Translations under genes and position numbers: made by a program | Origin: Paludibacteraceae bacterium | Lineage (GTDB): Bacteria > Bacteroidota > Bacteroidia > Bacteroidales > Paludibacteraceae | Reading direction: 5' to 3' | Assembly: GCA_017387515.1 (NCBI GenBank) | Contig: JAFOFC010000027.1 | Location: 1-43,919 of the forward strand | DNA length: 43,919 nucleotides | Shown here: piece by piece, positions 1 to 8,769 of the stretch | How positions within the stretch are numbered: position 1 is the first letter of the stretch | How the letters are laid out: every line of letters begins with the position of its first letter | The notes under the pieces: generated by a model | The model's input: the letters and a program-made list of their open reading frames with translations, nothing else | Told to the model about the DNA's origin: nothing | Databases searched by the model: none

Positions 1-2
1 AA

Positions 3-3000
3 AAATGGCATCAAACCGGCGACTTGACTTACGATGGGGAAAAAAACCTGTTTAAAGTTCCAAACGGAGCCTTGGGTGGAAGTGGTGATAAAAATAATTG
101 GGATAAGTATACGTATACAGCAGAATACAAAATCTTAGGTGTTGGTGGAGACTGGACTTGGGAAAATGGCTTAATCTTTGGGCCACATCCTGATGCTAAT
201 AACAAGAATGAAGTATTGTATCCATGCCTTGAGGTTAAAGAATCGGAAGCCATTAAAGTTGTAAAAAATGGTGGTTGCTATTATGGAGAAGGTTGTGTAA
301 AGGATGGTTCTGTTTCCGTTACTTATGATGATGATGGTAATATAGTTTTACCTAAGGGTGTGTATGATTTGTATTTTGACAAAACTACTAATCAACTATA
401 TATTGGTTATGCCGTGCCAACCAAATACCTTGTAATGGGGGTAGGTAATGACTGGACAACAGGTATTGAAATGACGGAGAATAAAAACAATGCCGACGAA
501 TACATGCTGACTGGTCAGTGCTTCGATAAATCTACAGATGCAATAAAATTTGTAAAAGAGTATTCTTGTGGAGCAAAAGAGTATTTTAATGCGGTTAATT
601 CATCTTCAACGGCATCGTATACTTACAACGGAGATGGTAATATTGTGTTAGAAACAGGTGCTTACGACTTTTATTTTAGCAAGAGTAAGAATGAAACTTA
701 TATTGGCAAGCTTACACCAAGTGCTTGTTATATCACAGGAATAGGAGGAAATGATAACAAGATAAAATTGAGTCTTAATGATGATAAGACAGAATTTGTG
801 TCAACTCAAGCAGCGGGAATACAAGTTAAAAGCACCGATAAAGTTAAAGTCCGTTTAGAGTGGTCTTGCGGAGCAAGCGCAGAATATGTGGCGTTGGATG
901 ATGCATCTTGTGCTACCTCTAGTAATAGCGGCATCACCATGAAAGATGGATATTATGACTTTTACTTTAAATTAGCTGAGAATAAGTTATATGTTGGTGC
1001 AAACCAAACAAATCCTGCCAATGTAGCCTACTACTTAATGGGTGTAGGTGGTGATTTGGAAAAAACAGATTACCCTTTAATCCCTAATCCAGGTAATGGC
1101 AATGAATTGATGCTATTAGGCCAAGAAATTAGAAAAGCCAATGATGCCATTGAAATTAAAAAGAAAACTTTATGCGCAGAAGACGTTTTATACGACGATG
1201 TAAAGATAGATTCACCTATACCTTATACTAAGGATAATAACGGAAATATCGTTTTAGAAGATGGTACTTACGATTTCTTTTTTGATAAAACAACTAACAA
1301 AATTTATATTGGAGGTACACTCAATAACGCAAATGTGGTTTACTTAGATCCAAAAGTAGAAGACGGCAACGATTGGGAAGTGGATGAGGCTCGTTTTGCG
1401 GTGTATTACTTTAGAACTAACGATGATTATGGTTGGGTTTCGGCCGATAAATGCGGTGGTCTTTATTATGCACCAGTCCCAGCAGCATATACCAAATATG
1501 ATTGGGTAAGAATTATGAAAGATGGCTCTAATACATGGGATGATAAATGGGATCAAACGTATAGTATAACCTATGATAAAAATAAACCACTAACTAAACT
1601 AACCAAACCCTCGGCAGAAGCGAAACATTACGATAGTTACCAAACTACCTATACCGGTATTTGTGGAAATAACTACGAAAATTTAGATTGTACTTTCCCT
1701 GCAGTAAAAGATACCGTATATGTGCACATCAATCAGTTTGTAGAGAACGACCTTTGTAACTATGTTTTTGATTCTTTTGAACAAGCCTTTGCCGTATTAA
1801 AGACAAGAACTGAAATTTGTAGTGCAAAGACAGTTTACTACGGTTCTTTAAAAGAAGATGAGATTACATTAAACGTACCCGTAGTAATGTTGGTACACTA
1901 CGGCCCTGAGTACTACAGAGGAACCGAAAAAGTAGGTATGTCGGGTGGACATATAAACGATGCTCCTGCCATTTTCTTCCGCAATATCAACCGCGATGGT
2001 AATGGCAAAACATTGGTGGTTAGAACAGCCGACCCCAAAGGCAACCGTGCTGTGTTGGTACACCCTGTTATTCGTCGTAGTACAAACATTGTATTGGATA
2101 ATTTAGACATTATCAGCGATAAAAACTTGCGTGATAATGCCTTGGATATCGATACCGGCGAGGGTATGGATAATTTTGAAGGTTTAGAAGAAGACTATAA
2201 CATTGTACCTTTGGCAACCATCGAAAATAACATTGTTCTTAAAAATTGCTTTGTAGAATCGTATGGCCGAAATGGTATTCACGTGGTGGGTATCAAGGGC
2301 ATTCATGTAGAAAACAACGAATTCTATACCAAATACGATTTTTCTGTTAATCAAACAGAGGGCGAAGACGTGGTAGACTGGGGTGGTACCATCAAATTTA
2401 TCAATACCACCGATGTGAAATTCTTGCGCAACGACTCAGAAGGTACGTTGGCTACTTCGTTCTTTATTCAAGGTTGCCAACGCGTGTTGTTGATGAACAA
2501 CGTATTCTGGAACGACAATGCGGTTTCTGTTCCCCAATTAGCGGCAGAAGGTAGAACGGTAGCCAATGTACGTTTGGTAAACTATGGAACCAAAGCAGCA
2601 GAATTCCCGCTTAAAAACATTGGTATTTACTACAATACCTTCTTTATTAAGAACAACCCTTCGACAGATTTGGCTGATAGTTATGTTAAGTTTGACTTTT
2701 TCCGTTTAGGAGGCAAGGAACAACCTGTTGATGATAACAATAAAGACAATTTTGAACCTAAAACCATTCGTTTCCAATACAACAACTGTTATTCGTACGA
2801 TGAGGATATTGAAGGTAATAACGATACTTATGACAATGAACATAAAGATAAACATAAGCTAACTTTCTACCTTCAAGGAATAGGGAGAAGTACCGATTGG
2901 TGCCAATGCTTTAAGTATAACAACTTTTGGAGCCAATACGATGAAGATAAGGGCAACTCGTCGTCTAGCTTTGAAATAGGTAAGTTTTGTACAGGTGAAG

Positions 3001-5417
3001 ATGAAACGTACAACTTATATGCCAATGTAAGCGAACAAGTATGTAAAACAGACCCCAAACGTCCTGGTGCGTTGGTGGTGAAAGGTGATGCCATGAACAT
3101 TGGTACTACAATAGAAAGAGATGAAGATGTTTCGTTACAGGGTGCCGATCAACTCTTTAACGACCGATTAAATCCAGACAATTCCGAAAACTGTGTTCGT
3201 CCAAGAATGTCGGTAGACAATAGCAACGATGCCTTGTCTCCCTACGATCATATCTACATAGAACCTGGTACAATCAATTTGTTTACATCGCCCATTGTTG
3301 GTTCACAAACCACCGATGTGATGGTAACCTCTATCAAATTAACCCCCAAAAGTGATGTAAATTTAAGCATTGTTGATAAAAACGATGACCCTATTGCAGA
3401 TGGTCGTTTTGCCATTACCGATGCCGAAGGATCTACAATTGCAGCGCTAACAACCGATTTGAATGGATCGTTTGAAAATAAACCTGTTTACGTTACCTTT
3501 GTACGTCCTGAATTAGACGAGGATAGAACTTACGAAGCATTCTTAATGATTGTTCCTTCACAGGATGTAGATAAACAGCTTATTTTGCGTATCCCATTAC
3601 GTGGACACCATAAAGCGGCATTAACCTCAATTCCAGGTGCATGGACGGTAGGTGCGTTCCAACAACGTGTAGCCACACCCGTCGATACCATTATTTGGCA
3701 TGGTTCGCATTCTGCAGCGTGGGATGATCGTAACAACTGGTACAAAACAGATGGTTCTTTGGTTACTTGTTTGGATGCACTAACAGAAGATTTAACTGTA
3801 ATCATCCCCAAAAAGGATTCGGAAAAATACGTAACACCTCCAGCAGGTATTACTAGCTATCCAACCTTGCCCAATATTGCTAGCGATTATGATTTTAAAA
3901 CAGTTCGTGATAATGAATGGTCTGGCGAGCAAGTAAATGCAGGTTCTACTGCTAAGGTAGCCAATAAGATTGTTATGGAGTATGGTGCCTCTTTGGTTGG
4001 CGCAGAGGAATTGAACGATGACAATGAACGCTACAACGAAGCTGAGGTGGAATTTATTGCCCGTAGAAATACCTGGTTGTTAGCGGGTGCAGTAGTAAGA
4101 CCATGGCAAACAGACAACGAAGATAATTTTGTGCTAGTAGGCGGCAAAAAACAAACACGTTTGGCTTGCTCGCGCGATTATTACAGATGGCACTTGCCAC
4201 AAGTGTATATGCACGAGGCAACTATCGACCCTGCTACGAATAAGGCAACTTGGGGTGTAGAGTTCCCCGATTTGGATATCGATTTGCCAAAAGACAGGGC
4301 ATACGCTATTCACATTCCTGACGAATACGGATATTATTACTATCCTGCTAGTACGTATAACTACATCAATGGAACGAATTACGATCCAGAAGAACCTATA
4401 CGCTACACCTTTACAGGACGTTTCTATAACGAGGATCAATTGCCAACCTACTCGGTTGAGCCTAAAACCACAGTTATCTTAACGAATACCTACCCTGCTA
4501 ATATCGATGCGGTGAAATTGCATGAATCGCGTAGAGGTACCGTACAAGTTTATAGTTATGACGATCAGTCGTTTAATACGGTAGAAGATGCGACAAAAAC
4601 AGCCGTGATTCAAGCACAACATAGTTTTGTGTTTACTCCTAATGAGACGCTTAAACAATTAAATATTGAACGAGAATGGCTGCTTAATACGGAAGTAACG
4701 CACCGCAGTGCCGAGGTAGAAATGCCTTACGCACGTATCGAAATGCGTAATAAAGCCAATAAAGTAGCCAGCAATGTTTATATTGCCATTGACCCAGCAA
4801 AAGACGATCTGCCTAATTTTGCCGTAGACGCACCCAAGGTGTTTGCTGCCGAAACCTATGCACTTGCCGACTTGTATGTGATGCGCTACGATGCTAAATG
4901 GGCAAGTGTGCGTGTGCCTTATGCTAATCAACCTATTCCATTGGGTGTAAAGGCACGCCAAACAGACAAAACCTATACCTTTGGTTTGGTGGGCGCCAAC
5001 ATGGCAGGCCAAATTTTGCTAGAAGATAGAAAAACCGAAACTGTAACCGATTTAACCACAGAAACTTACGCGGTTAGCGACTTGGCGGTCGATAAAAATG
5101 GTGTTTGCGAAGGACGATTCTACTTACAATTTGTTCCTAGTCAAACAGAAGAGGATGTACCCACCAACATAGAAGAAGTTGTGATTGATGATCATCAAAT
5201 CACTATCTATGCTTGTCATAATAATGTAACAATTTCTACCAATTTAGGCAATAATTTACAAACAATTATCGTTTCTGACATGGTAGGTAGACATCAAGTG
5301 TACAAGGTATCGGGAAGATATGTAACTTTGTCACTTCCTGTGACGGATGGCGTTTACACCGTACGTGTAGTAGCAGATAATGCCGTACGAACAGAAAAGG
5401 TTTACTTATGTAAGTAG
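3..5417 (+). CDS. Very large T9SS-sorted surface/secreted protein, 5' end outside the window
   Basis: The reading frame is open to the left edge with no credible start, so the gene is partial; about 1804 residues are visible. Four related repeats of about 95 residues lie at roughly 126-407, 423-707, 726-998 and 1032-1313. Each starts with a Y-x-MGVGGD-like strand and ends in a (Y/F)DFYF...YIG strand, with a Cys near the middle. A carbohydrate-binding-like Tyr/Trp-rich region follows (about 1320-1700), then a right-handed beta-helix-like region (about 2080-2980) with recurring N-rich short strands, then beta-sandwich-like domains. The last 85 residues (about 5164-5417) end in DGVYTVRVVADNAVRTEKVYL and look like a T9SS type A sorting domain. 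Family knowledge: such tails direct export through T9SS and are cleaved by PorU, which is encoded in this window. Ligand and enzymatic activity are unknown; I see no catalytic signature. Repeats and beta-helix suggest polysaccharide binding or adhesion, which is inference. Confidence 0.85.
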   Translation, partial: KWHQTGDLTYDGEKNLFKVPNGALGGSGDKNNWDKYTYTAEYKILGVGGDWTWENGLIFGPHPDANNKNEVLYPCLEVKESEAIKVVKNGGCYYGEGCVKDGSVSVTYDDDGNIVLPKGVYDLYFDKTTNQLYIGYAVPTKYLVMGVGNDWTTGIEMTENKNNADEYMLTGQCFDKSTDAIKFVKEYSCGAKEYFNAVNSSSTASYTYNGDGNIVLETGAYDFYFSKSKNETYIGKLTPSACYITGIGGNDNKIKLSLNDDKTEFVSTQAAGIQVKSTDKVKVRLEWSCGASAEYVALDDASCATSSNSGITMKDGYYDFYFKLAENKLYVGANQTNPANVAYYLMGVGGDLEKTDYPLIPNPGNGNELMLLGQEIRKANDAIEIKKKTLCAEDVLYDDVKIDSPIPYTKDNNGNIVLEDGTYDFFFDKTTNKIYIGGTLNNANVVYLDPKVEDGNDWEVDEARFAVYYFRTNDDYGWVSADKCGGLYYAPVPAAYTKYDWVRIMKDGSNTWDDKWDQTYSITYDKNKPLTKLTKPSAEAKHYDSYQTTYTGICGNNYENLDCTFPAVKDTVYVHINQFVENDLCNYVFDSFEQAFAVLKTRTEICSAKTVYYGSLKEDEITLNVPVVMLVHYGPEYYRGTEKVGMSGGHINDAPAIFFRNINRDGNGKTLVVRTADPKGNRAVLVHPVIRRSTNIVLDNLDIISDKNLRDNALDIDTGEGMDNFEGLEEDYNIVPLATIENNIVLKNCFVESYGRNGIHVVGIKGIHVENNEFYTKYDFSVNQTEGEDVVDWGGTIKFINTTDVKFLRNDSEGTLATSFFIQGCQRVLLMNNVFWNDNAVSVPQLAAEGRTVANVRLVNYGTKAAEFPLKNIGIYYNTFFIKNNPSTDLADSYVKFDFFRLGGKEQPVDDNNKDNFEPKTIRFQYNNCYSYDEDIEGNNDTYDNEHKDKHKLTFYLQGIGRSTDWCQCFKYNNFWSQYDEDKGNSSSSFEIGKFCTGEDETYNLYANVSEQVCKTDPKRPGALVVKGDAMNIGTTIERDEDVSLQGADQLFNDRLNPDNSENCVRPRMSVDNSNDALSPYDHIYIEPGTINLFTSPIVGSQTTDVMVTSIKLTPKSDVNLSIVDKNDDPIADGRFAITDAEGSTIAALTTDLNGSFENKPVYVTFVRPELDEDRTYEAFLMIVPSQDVDKQLILRIPLRGHHKAALTSIPGAWTVGAFQQRVATPVDTIIWHGSHSAAWDDRNNWYKTDGSLVTCLDALTEDLTVIIPKKDSEKYVTPPAGITSYPTLPNIASDYDFKTVRDNEWSGEQVNAGSTAKVANKIVMEYGASLVGAEELNDDNERYNEAEVEFIARRNTWLLAGAVVRPWQTDNEDNFVLVGGKKQTRLACSRDYYRWHLPQVYMHEATIDPATNKATWGVEFPDLDIDLPKDRAYAIHIPDEYGYYYYPASTYNYINGTNYDPEEPIRYTFTGRFYNEDQLPTYSVEPKTTVILTNTYPANIDAVKLHESRRGTVQVYSYDDQSFNTVEDATKTAVIQAQHSFVFTPNETLKQLNIEREWLLNTEVTHRSAEVEMPYARIEMRNKANKVASNVYIAIDPAKDDLPNFAVDAPKVFAAETYALADLYVMRYDAKWASVRVPYANQPIPLGVKARQTDKTYTFGLVGANMAGQILLEDRKTETVTDLTTETYAVSDLAVDKNGVCEGRFYLQFVPSQTEEDVPTNIEEVVIDDHQITIYACHNNVTISTNLGNNLQTIIVSDMVGRHQVYKVSGRYVTLSLPVTDGVYTVRVVADNAVRTEKVYLCK

Positions 5418-5429
5418 TAGAAGAAAAAT

Positions 5430-5885
5430 ATGAAGAATAAATATAAAATGAGACGCTCTTTGCTTTTCTTTTTGTTGGCTTTAAGTAACACGCTTTGGGC
5501 GGTCAGTTTTCCTCCTCAGTCGTATGCGGTGTACAATGATTTATACGAGATAAATCACGATAACGTAAAGATGGATCAAGGAACGTTAATTAAGGGCGTT
5601 AACCATGTTTTACAAGCGAGTAATGACGAATGGGGAACAGCATGCGTAAATGAGTATAGCGCAAAAAATATGAATTGTAGAGCCTGCTGTGGTCAAAAGT
5701 TAGAAGCAATAGAATTAGACAAACGTAAGGATTACGATGAATTACATGCCGCCTGCCTTACGATGTGCAATACAGGGTTACCTTTGGGGGGTGCTCCGCT
5801 AGATATTCCTATGTGGTTTATCTTGCCTTTATGCGGCCTTTATGGTGTGGTGCAACGCACTAGATGCAAAAAGACAGAAAAATAG
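5430..5885 (+). CDS. Small secreted Cys-rich protein with C-terminal PLGG-transmembrane-basic tail
   Basis: 151 residues; unknown family. It starts 12 nt after the T9SS cargo gene, so the two are probably co-transcribed. The N-terminus is a signal peptide (start could also be the second Met at 5448, MRRSLLFFLLALSNTLWA). The mature part has Cys at residues 72, 83, 86, 87, 109 and 113, including a C-x2-CC cluster and a C-x3-C pair, which suggests disulfides or metal binding. The C-terminus is tripartite: LPLGGAPLDIP (about 117-127), a hydrophobic segment (about 128-142) and a basic tail (QRTRCKK). This layout resembles sortase/exosortase-type sorting tails, or may simply be a single membrane anchor. 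Function is not known; proximity suggests a partner or anchor for the upstream cargo. Confidence 0.75.
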   Translation: MKNKYKMRRSLLFFLLALSNTLWAVSFPPQSYAVYNDLYEINHDNVKMDQGTLIKGVNHVLQASNDEWGTACVNEYSAKNMNCRACCGQKLEAIELDKRKDYDELHAACLTMCNTGLPLGGAPLDIPMWFILPLCGLYGVVQRTRCKKTEK

Positions 5886-5890
5886 TAACT

Positions 5891-6367
5891 ATGACAACTA
5901 TGCAGTTAGACCAATTAGACGAAAAAATCTTACAGATGGTATCGCGTAATGCGCGTACGCCTTTTTTGGAAATTGCTCGCGAGTGCAATGTATCGGGTGC
6001 CGCTATTCATCAACGCGTTCAGAAACTAACCCAAATGGGGGTAATAACGGGTTCTGAATTTATTGTTGATCCCGAAAAAGTGGGCTACCATACATGTGCG
6101 TATATGGGGTTGTACTTAAAGGATGCTAACGATTTTAAACACGTAGTAGAAGCACTATACAAAATACCCGAGGTAGTAGAATGTCACTATACCACGGGTA
6201 AATATGCGTTGTATTTAAAGATTTATGCTAAAGATAACAAGCATTTCTTAAGCATTATTCACGATAAAATTCAGTCTATTCAAGGTGTTGATAGTACCGA
6301 AACCCTTATATCGCTTGGCGAAGCCTTCCGTCGTCAAATAACGGTAGAAGGCTTGTCTTGCGAATAA
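5891..6367 (+). CDS. Lrp/AsnC-family transcriptional regulator
   Basis: 158 residues from the ATG at 5891 (a second Met follows at 5900). An upstream ATG at 5864 would overlap the previous gene and adds residues that are not Lrp-like. The N-terminal AsnC-type winged helix-turn-helix begins LDQLDEKILQMVSRNARTPF and includes the recognition region around SGAAIHQRVQKL. The C-terminal half is an RAM/AsnC effector-binding domain (VVECHYTTGKYALYLKIYAKD). Family members sense amino acids or related metabolites and form octamers that bend DNA; the ligand here cannot be read from the sequence. Its 3' end overlaps the convergent meaB gene by 34 bp. Confidence 0.9.
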   Translation: MTTMQLDQLDEKILQMVSRNARTPFLEIARECNVSGAAIHQRVQKLTQMGVITGSEFIVDPEKVGYHTCAYMGLYLKDANDFKHVVEALYKIPEVVECHYTTGKYALYLKIYAKDNKHFLSIIHDKIQSIQGVDSTETLISLGEAFRRQITVEGLSCE

Positions 6368-7440
6368 TACATGTCTAATAATTGATGAGCAGCGGTAAAC
6401 GATCCTATTTCTTCGTCGGTTACTTGCTGCTCTAATTGTGCTAGTTTGGCAGCAATTTTTTCGTTGTGATAGAAATGATCGCGTAAGTGTTGGTCGATGG
6501 TTTCGTACATCCAATACTTGGTTTGTAGCTTGCGCTTATTTTGGAACGAACCATTGGCCTTGGTAAAGGTGGTGTGTTCGTCTATCATTTGCCAAATTTC
6601 TTCGATGCCAATTTTATGAAAAGCCGAGCAGGTTAGCACCTTGGGTACCCATCCCGATGTATGGGGTGGGAATAAATGCAAGGCATTTTGAAATTGACGT
6701 TGTGCCAACTGGGCTTTTTCTAGGTTGTTTCCCTCTGCCTTGTTGATGGTAATGCCATCGGCCATTTCCATAATACCCCGTTTAATGCCTTGCAGCTCGT
6801 CGCCTGTGCCGGCTAATTGCAACAGCAAGAAAAAGTCGGTCATGGAGTGTACGGCGGTTTCTGATTGGCCTACACCCACAGTTTCTACAATTACAATATC
6901 AAAGCCAGCTGCCTCGCAAAGTACAATGCTTTCGCGTGTTTTGCGGGCTACACCGCCCAATGAACCTGCCGATGGCGAAGGGCGAATAAAGGCCTTGTCG
7001 CTTACCGAAAGTTCTTCCATACGGGTTTTGTCGCCCAAAATACTGCCTTTTGAACGCTCACTGCTGGGGTCGATGGCCAGTACGGCTACTTTATGCCCTT
7101 GTTTTACCAAATGCATACCAATGGCCTCTATAAAGGTACTTTTGCCAGCGCCGGGTACACCTGTAATACCAATGCGGGTAGATTTGCCTGCATACGGCAA
7201 GCAACCTTCTATTACTTCTTGTGCTAAGGCATAGTGGGCGGGTAGGGTGCTCTCTACCAAGGTAACGGCTTGCCCCAATATGGCAATGTCGCCTGCTACA
7301 ATACCTTTAATATACTCTTCTTTGGTAAGCAGTTGTCTGCGTTTTTTGCGTACCAAATGGGGGTTTACGCTGGGTGGTTGCACAATGCCTTTGTTAACGG
7401 TTAGGCCTTCGTATTTTGGGTCGTTTTCTGGGTGTATCAT
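6334..7440 (-). CDS. meaB: Methylmalonyl-CoA mutase-associated GTPase (MeaB/ArgK family)
   Basis: 368 residues, slightly longer than most family members because of an N-terminal extension. G1/Walker A is GVPGAGKS (residues 94-101), the AIDPSS segment (about 122-127) is the family's switch region, ETVGVGQSE (186-194) is the G3 region, and NKAE (233-236) is the G4 motif, usually NKAD. In known systems MeaB loads and protects adenosylcobalamin in methylmalonyl-CoA mutase, which belongs to propionate/succinate metabolism in Bacteroidales. The mutase genes (mutA/mutB) are not in this window. The last 34 bp overlap the end of the convergent Lrp/AsnC gene. The helical C-terminal dimerisation arm is present. 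Confidence 0.93.
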   Translation of the reverse strand: MIHPENDPKYEGLTVNKGIVQPPSVNPHLVRKKRRQLLTKEEYIKGIVAGDIAILGQAVTLVESTLPAHYALAQEVIEGCLPYAGKSTRIGITGVPGAGKSTFIEAIGMHLVKQGHKVAVLAIDPSSERSKGSILGDKTRMEELSVSDKAFIRPSPSAGSLGGVARKTRESIVLCEAAGFDIVIVETVGVGQSETAVHSMTDFFLLLQLAGTGDELQGIKRGIMEMADGITINKAEGNNLEKAQLAQRQFQNALHLFPPHTSGWVPKVLTCSAFHKIGIEEIWQMIDEHTTFTKANGSFQNKRKLQTKYWMYETIDQHLRDHFYHNEKIAAKLAQLEQQVTDEEIGSFTAAHQLLDMYYSQDKPSTVI

Positions 7441-7468
7441 ATTTTGTTGGTGATTTGGTTATTTGATT

Positions 7469-7504
7469 GACTAATCGACTAATCGGTGAATCGACTAATC
7501 GGTG
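7469..7504. repeat. Short tandem repeat of an actaatcg-type unit
   Basis: Between the DUF1573 gene and meaB, actaatcg occurs twice in a row (7470-7485), and a 13-mer cgactaatcggtg occurs at 7476-7488 and 7492-7504. The reverse-complement word (caccgatt) recurs in the spacers before umuC and before the SUI1 gene, so this appears to be a common spacer word in this genome. Confidence 0.6.
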
Positions 7505-7520
7505 TTTAGGTGTTGAATCT

Positions 7521-7555
7521 ATATCGGTCCCTGAGCTTGTCGAAGGGCCCGATAT
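7521..7555. repeat. Inverted repeat around a TTCGACAAGCTCAG core
   Basis: The arms ATATCGGTCCCT (7521-7532) and AGGGCCCGATAT (7544-7555) pair at 11 of 12 positions around an 11-nt loop. On the minus strand the centre reads CCTTCGACAAGCTCAGG, the same core as in the two longer repeats at 13101 and 25706. It lies just downstream of the minus-strand DUF1573 gene but has no U-tract, so it is not a standard terminator. Confidence 0.65.
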
Positions 7556-7561
7556 AAGCAT

Positions 7562-8158
7562 TTAGTCGTTTAGGCGTTTGGTCTTGCGACTAAGTTTGTT
7601 CTTTTTTTGGCGAATAGGCTTGTCTTTTTTCTCGGTGGCCATTTCTTCCTCTTCTTTACTCGGTATCGCACTATAATCTTCGTGGCTATAATCGGCAAAG
7701 GCAAATTCGCCCGATACAACTAACCTAAAGGTGCCAGCATTGGTATAGACATAAATGCCCTTTTTGAATTTTCCCGCCTCTTTGCATGGCGCAATTTCTA
7801 CGTCTATTTGGCCGCTTTGGTCGTAAAATAAACTATCGGTAGGGTATTGCGTTACTTGGCATCCGCAGGTAGCCTCTATGCGTTTAATTAACAGCCCTTG
7901 TTGCCCTACATTGCAATAAAAAAACGAATAGGTGGTTGGCTTGGTATTGTCTTTAATAAGACCTAAATGGTATTCTTGTGTATCAAATACCATGGTTGCT
8001 TCTTGTGGTGGTTCTACAATGCTATCCACAGCCAACGTATCTACTATCTCTGCCGTTTGGACAGAAATTTTACTTGTATTTTGGGATTTGTTATTGGCTT
8101 GTAGTCCGCTTAGTAAGAAAATGGCACAAACAATGAGTATAATGGTTTTCTTTATCAT
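7562..8158 (-). CDS. DUF1573 domain secreted protein (long form)
   Basis: 198 residues. An N-terminal signal peptide (MIKKTIILIVCAIFLLSGLQA) precedes a linker and an Ig-like DUF1573 domain, recognisable from F-x-Y-H-L-G-x-I (about 62), the F-x-C-N-V-G-x-x-x-L segment and the hallmark ATCGC Cys pair (about 96-100). The C-terminal tail is highly charged, with KEEEE followed by Lys/Arg-rich sequence. DUF1573 proteins are common envelope or periplasmic proteins of Bacteroidota with no established function. A shorter paralogue lies immediately upstream on the same strand, but a strong terminator at 8233-8270 separates them, so this gene likely has its own promoter in 8159-8235. Confidence 0.85.
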   Translation of the reverse strand: MIKKTIILIVCAIFLLSGLQANNKSQNTSKISVQTAEIVDTLAVDSIVEPPQEATMVFDTQEYHLGLIKDNTKPTTYSFFYCNVGQQGLLIKRIEATCGCQVTQYPTDSLFYDQSGQIDVEIAPCKEAGKFKKGIYVYTNAGTFRLVVSGEFAFADYSHEDYSAIPSKEEEEMATEKKDKPIRQKKNKLSRKTKRLND

Positions 8159-8232
8159 CTTAAATAGCTTGATTACAATGTACGAAGATACAAAAAAAAT
8201 CTGCCATTACGTAGGTATGGTACAGATTTGTA

Positions 8233-8270
8233 CAAAAAAATCCCTCGGTGTTGAGGTAACCGAGGGATTT
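8233..8270 (-). terminator. Rho-independent terminator after the short DUF1573 gene
   Basis: Perfect 12-bp stem (8238-8249 with 8259-8270, core ATCCCTCGGT/ACCGAGGGAT) and a 9-nt loop. On the minus strand the stem is followed by a run of U (positions 8240 down to 8234). It closes the guaA/short-DUF1573 unit, which ends at 8292. Confidence 0.9.
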
Positions 8271-8291
8271 TGTAAAGGTATACTGCAATAA

Positions 8292-8699
8292 TTATTGAGC
8301 TTGAGTTTTTGGAATAACAGAACCTTTGATGTTTAAAATAACGGCAGATGCTTTTTCGTCGCCAGCTTTTAAATAACGAATGGTAATGCTCTTGTTAAAG
8401 TTACCAGGACGACCTGCAGGGTTGTAGGTAGCGGTGATGTAGCTTTTTTTACCAGGAGCAATGGGTTCTTTTGGCCAGTTAGGTGTGGTGCAACCGCAAG
8501 AAGCTTGTACGTTGGTTAATGTAATGGGTTTGTTGCTAACATTTTCAAATTCAAAAACGGCTTCAACACGACCATCTGCTTCTTGAATGGTGCCAAAATC
8601 GTGGGTACGTTTTTCAAATTTAATAGCCGATGCATCTTGTGCAAATGCCATGCCTGCCAATGCAAACAATGCGGTTAAAAGAAATAATTTTGCTTTCAT
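8292..8699 (-). CDS. DUF1573 domain secreted protein (short form)
   Basis: 135 residues: signal peptide MKAKLFLLTALFALAGMAFA followed by one DUF1573 domain. F-x-x-x-x-HDFGTI (about 29-38) and the ASCGCT motif (about 66-71) are diagnostic, and the protein ends in a beta strand (VILNIKGSV). Role unknown; predicted periplasmic or surface Ig-like protein. It is 70 nt downstream of guaA on the same strand and ahead of a strong terminator, so read-through from guaA is plausible. Confidence 0.88.
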   Translation of the reverse strand: MKAKLFLLTALFALAGMAFAQDASAIKFEKRTHDFGTIQEADGRVEAVFEFENVSNKPITLTNVQASCGCTTPNWPKEPIAPGKKSYITATYNPAGRPGNFNKSITIRYLKAGDEKASAVILNIKGSVIPKTQAQ

Positions 8700-8769
8700 A
8701 ATACTATGTGTTTTAAATTTTGTCTTTTATTTAGACGGGAATATACTAAAAAGGTTTATTGTCCTATTA

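Noticed and set aside
6725-7234. 169-residue + strand ORF
   Set aside because: It lies antisense to the conserved GTPase core of meaB and its translation is Ser/Pro-rich, with no family features.
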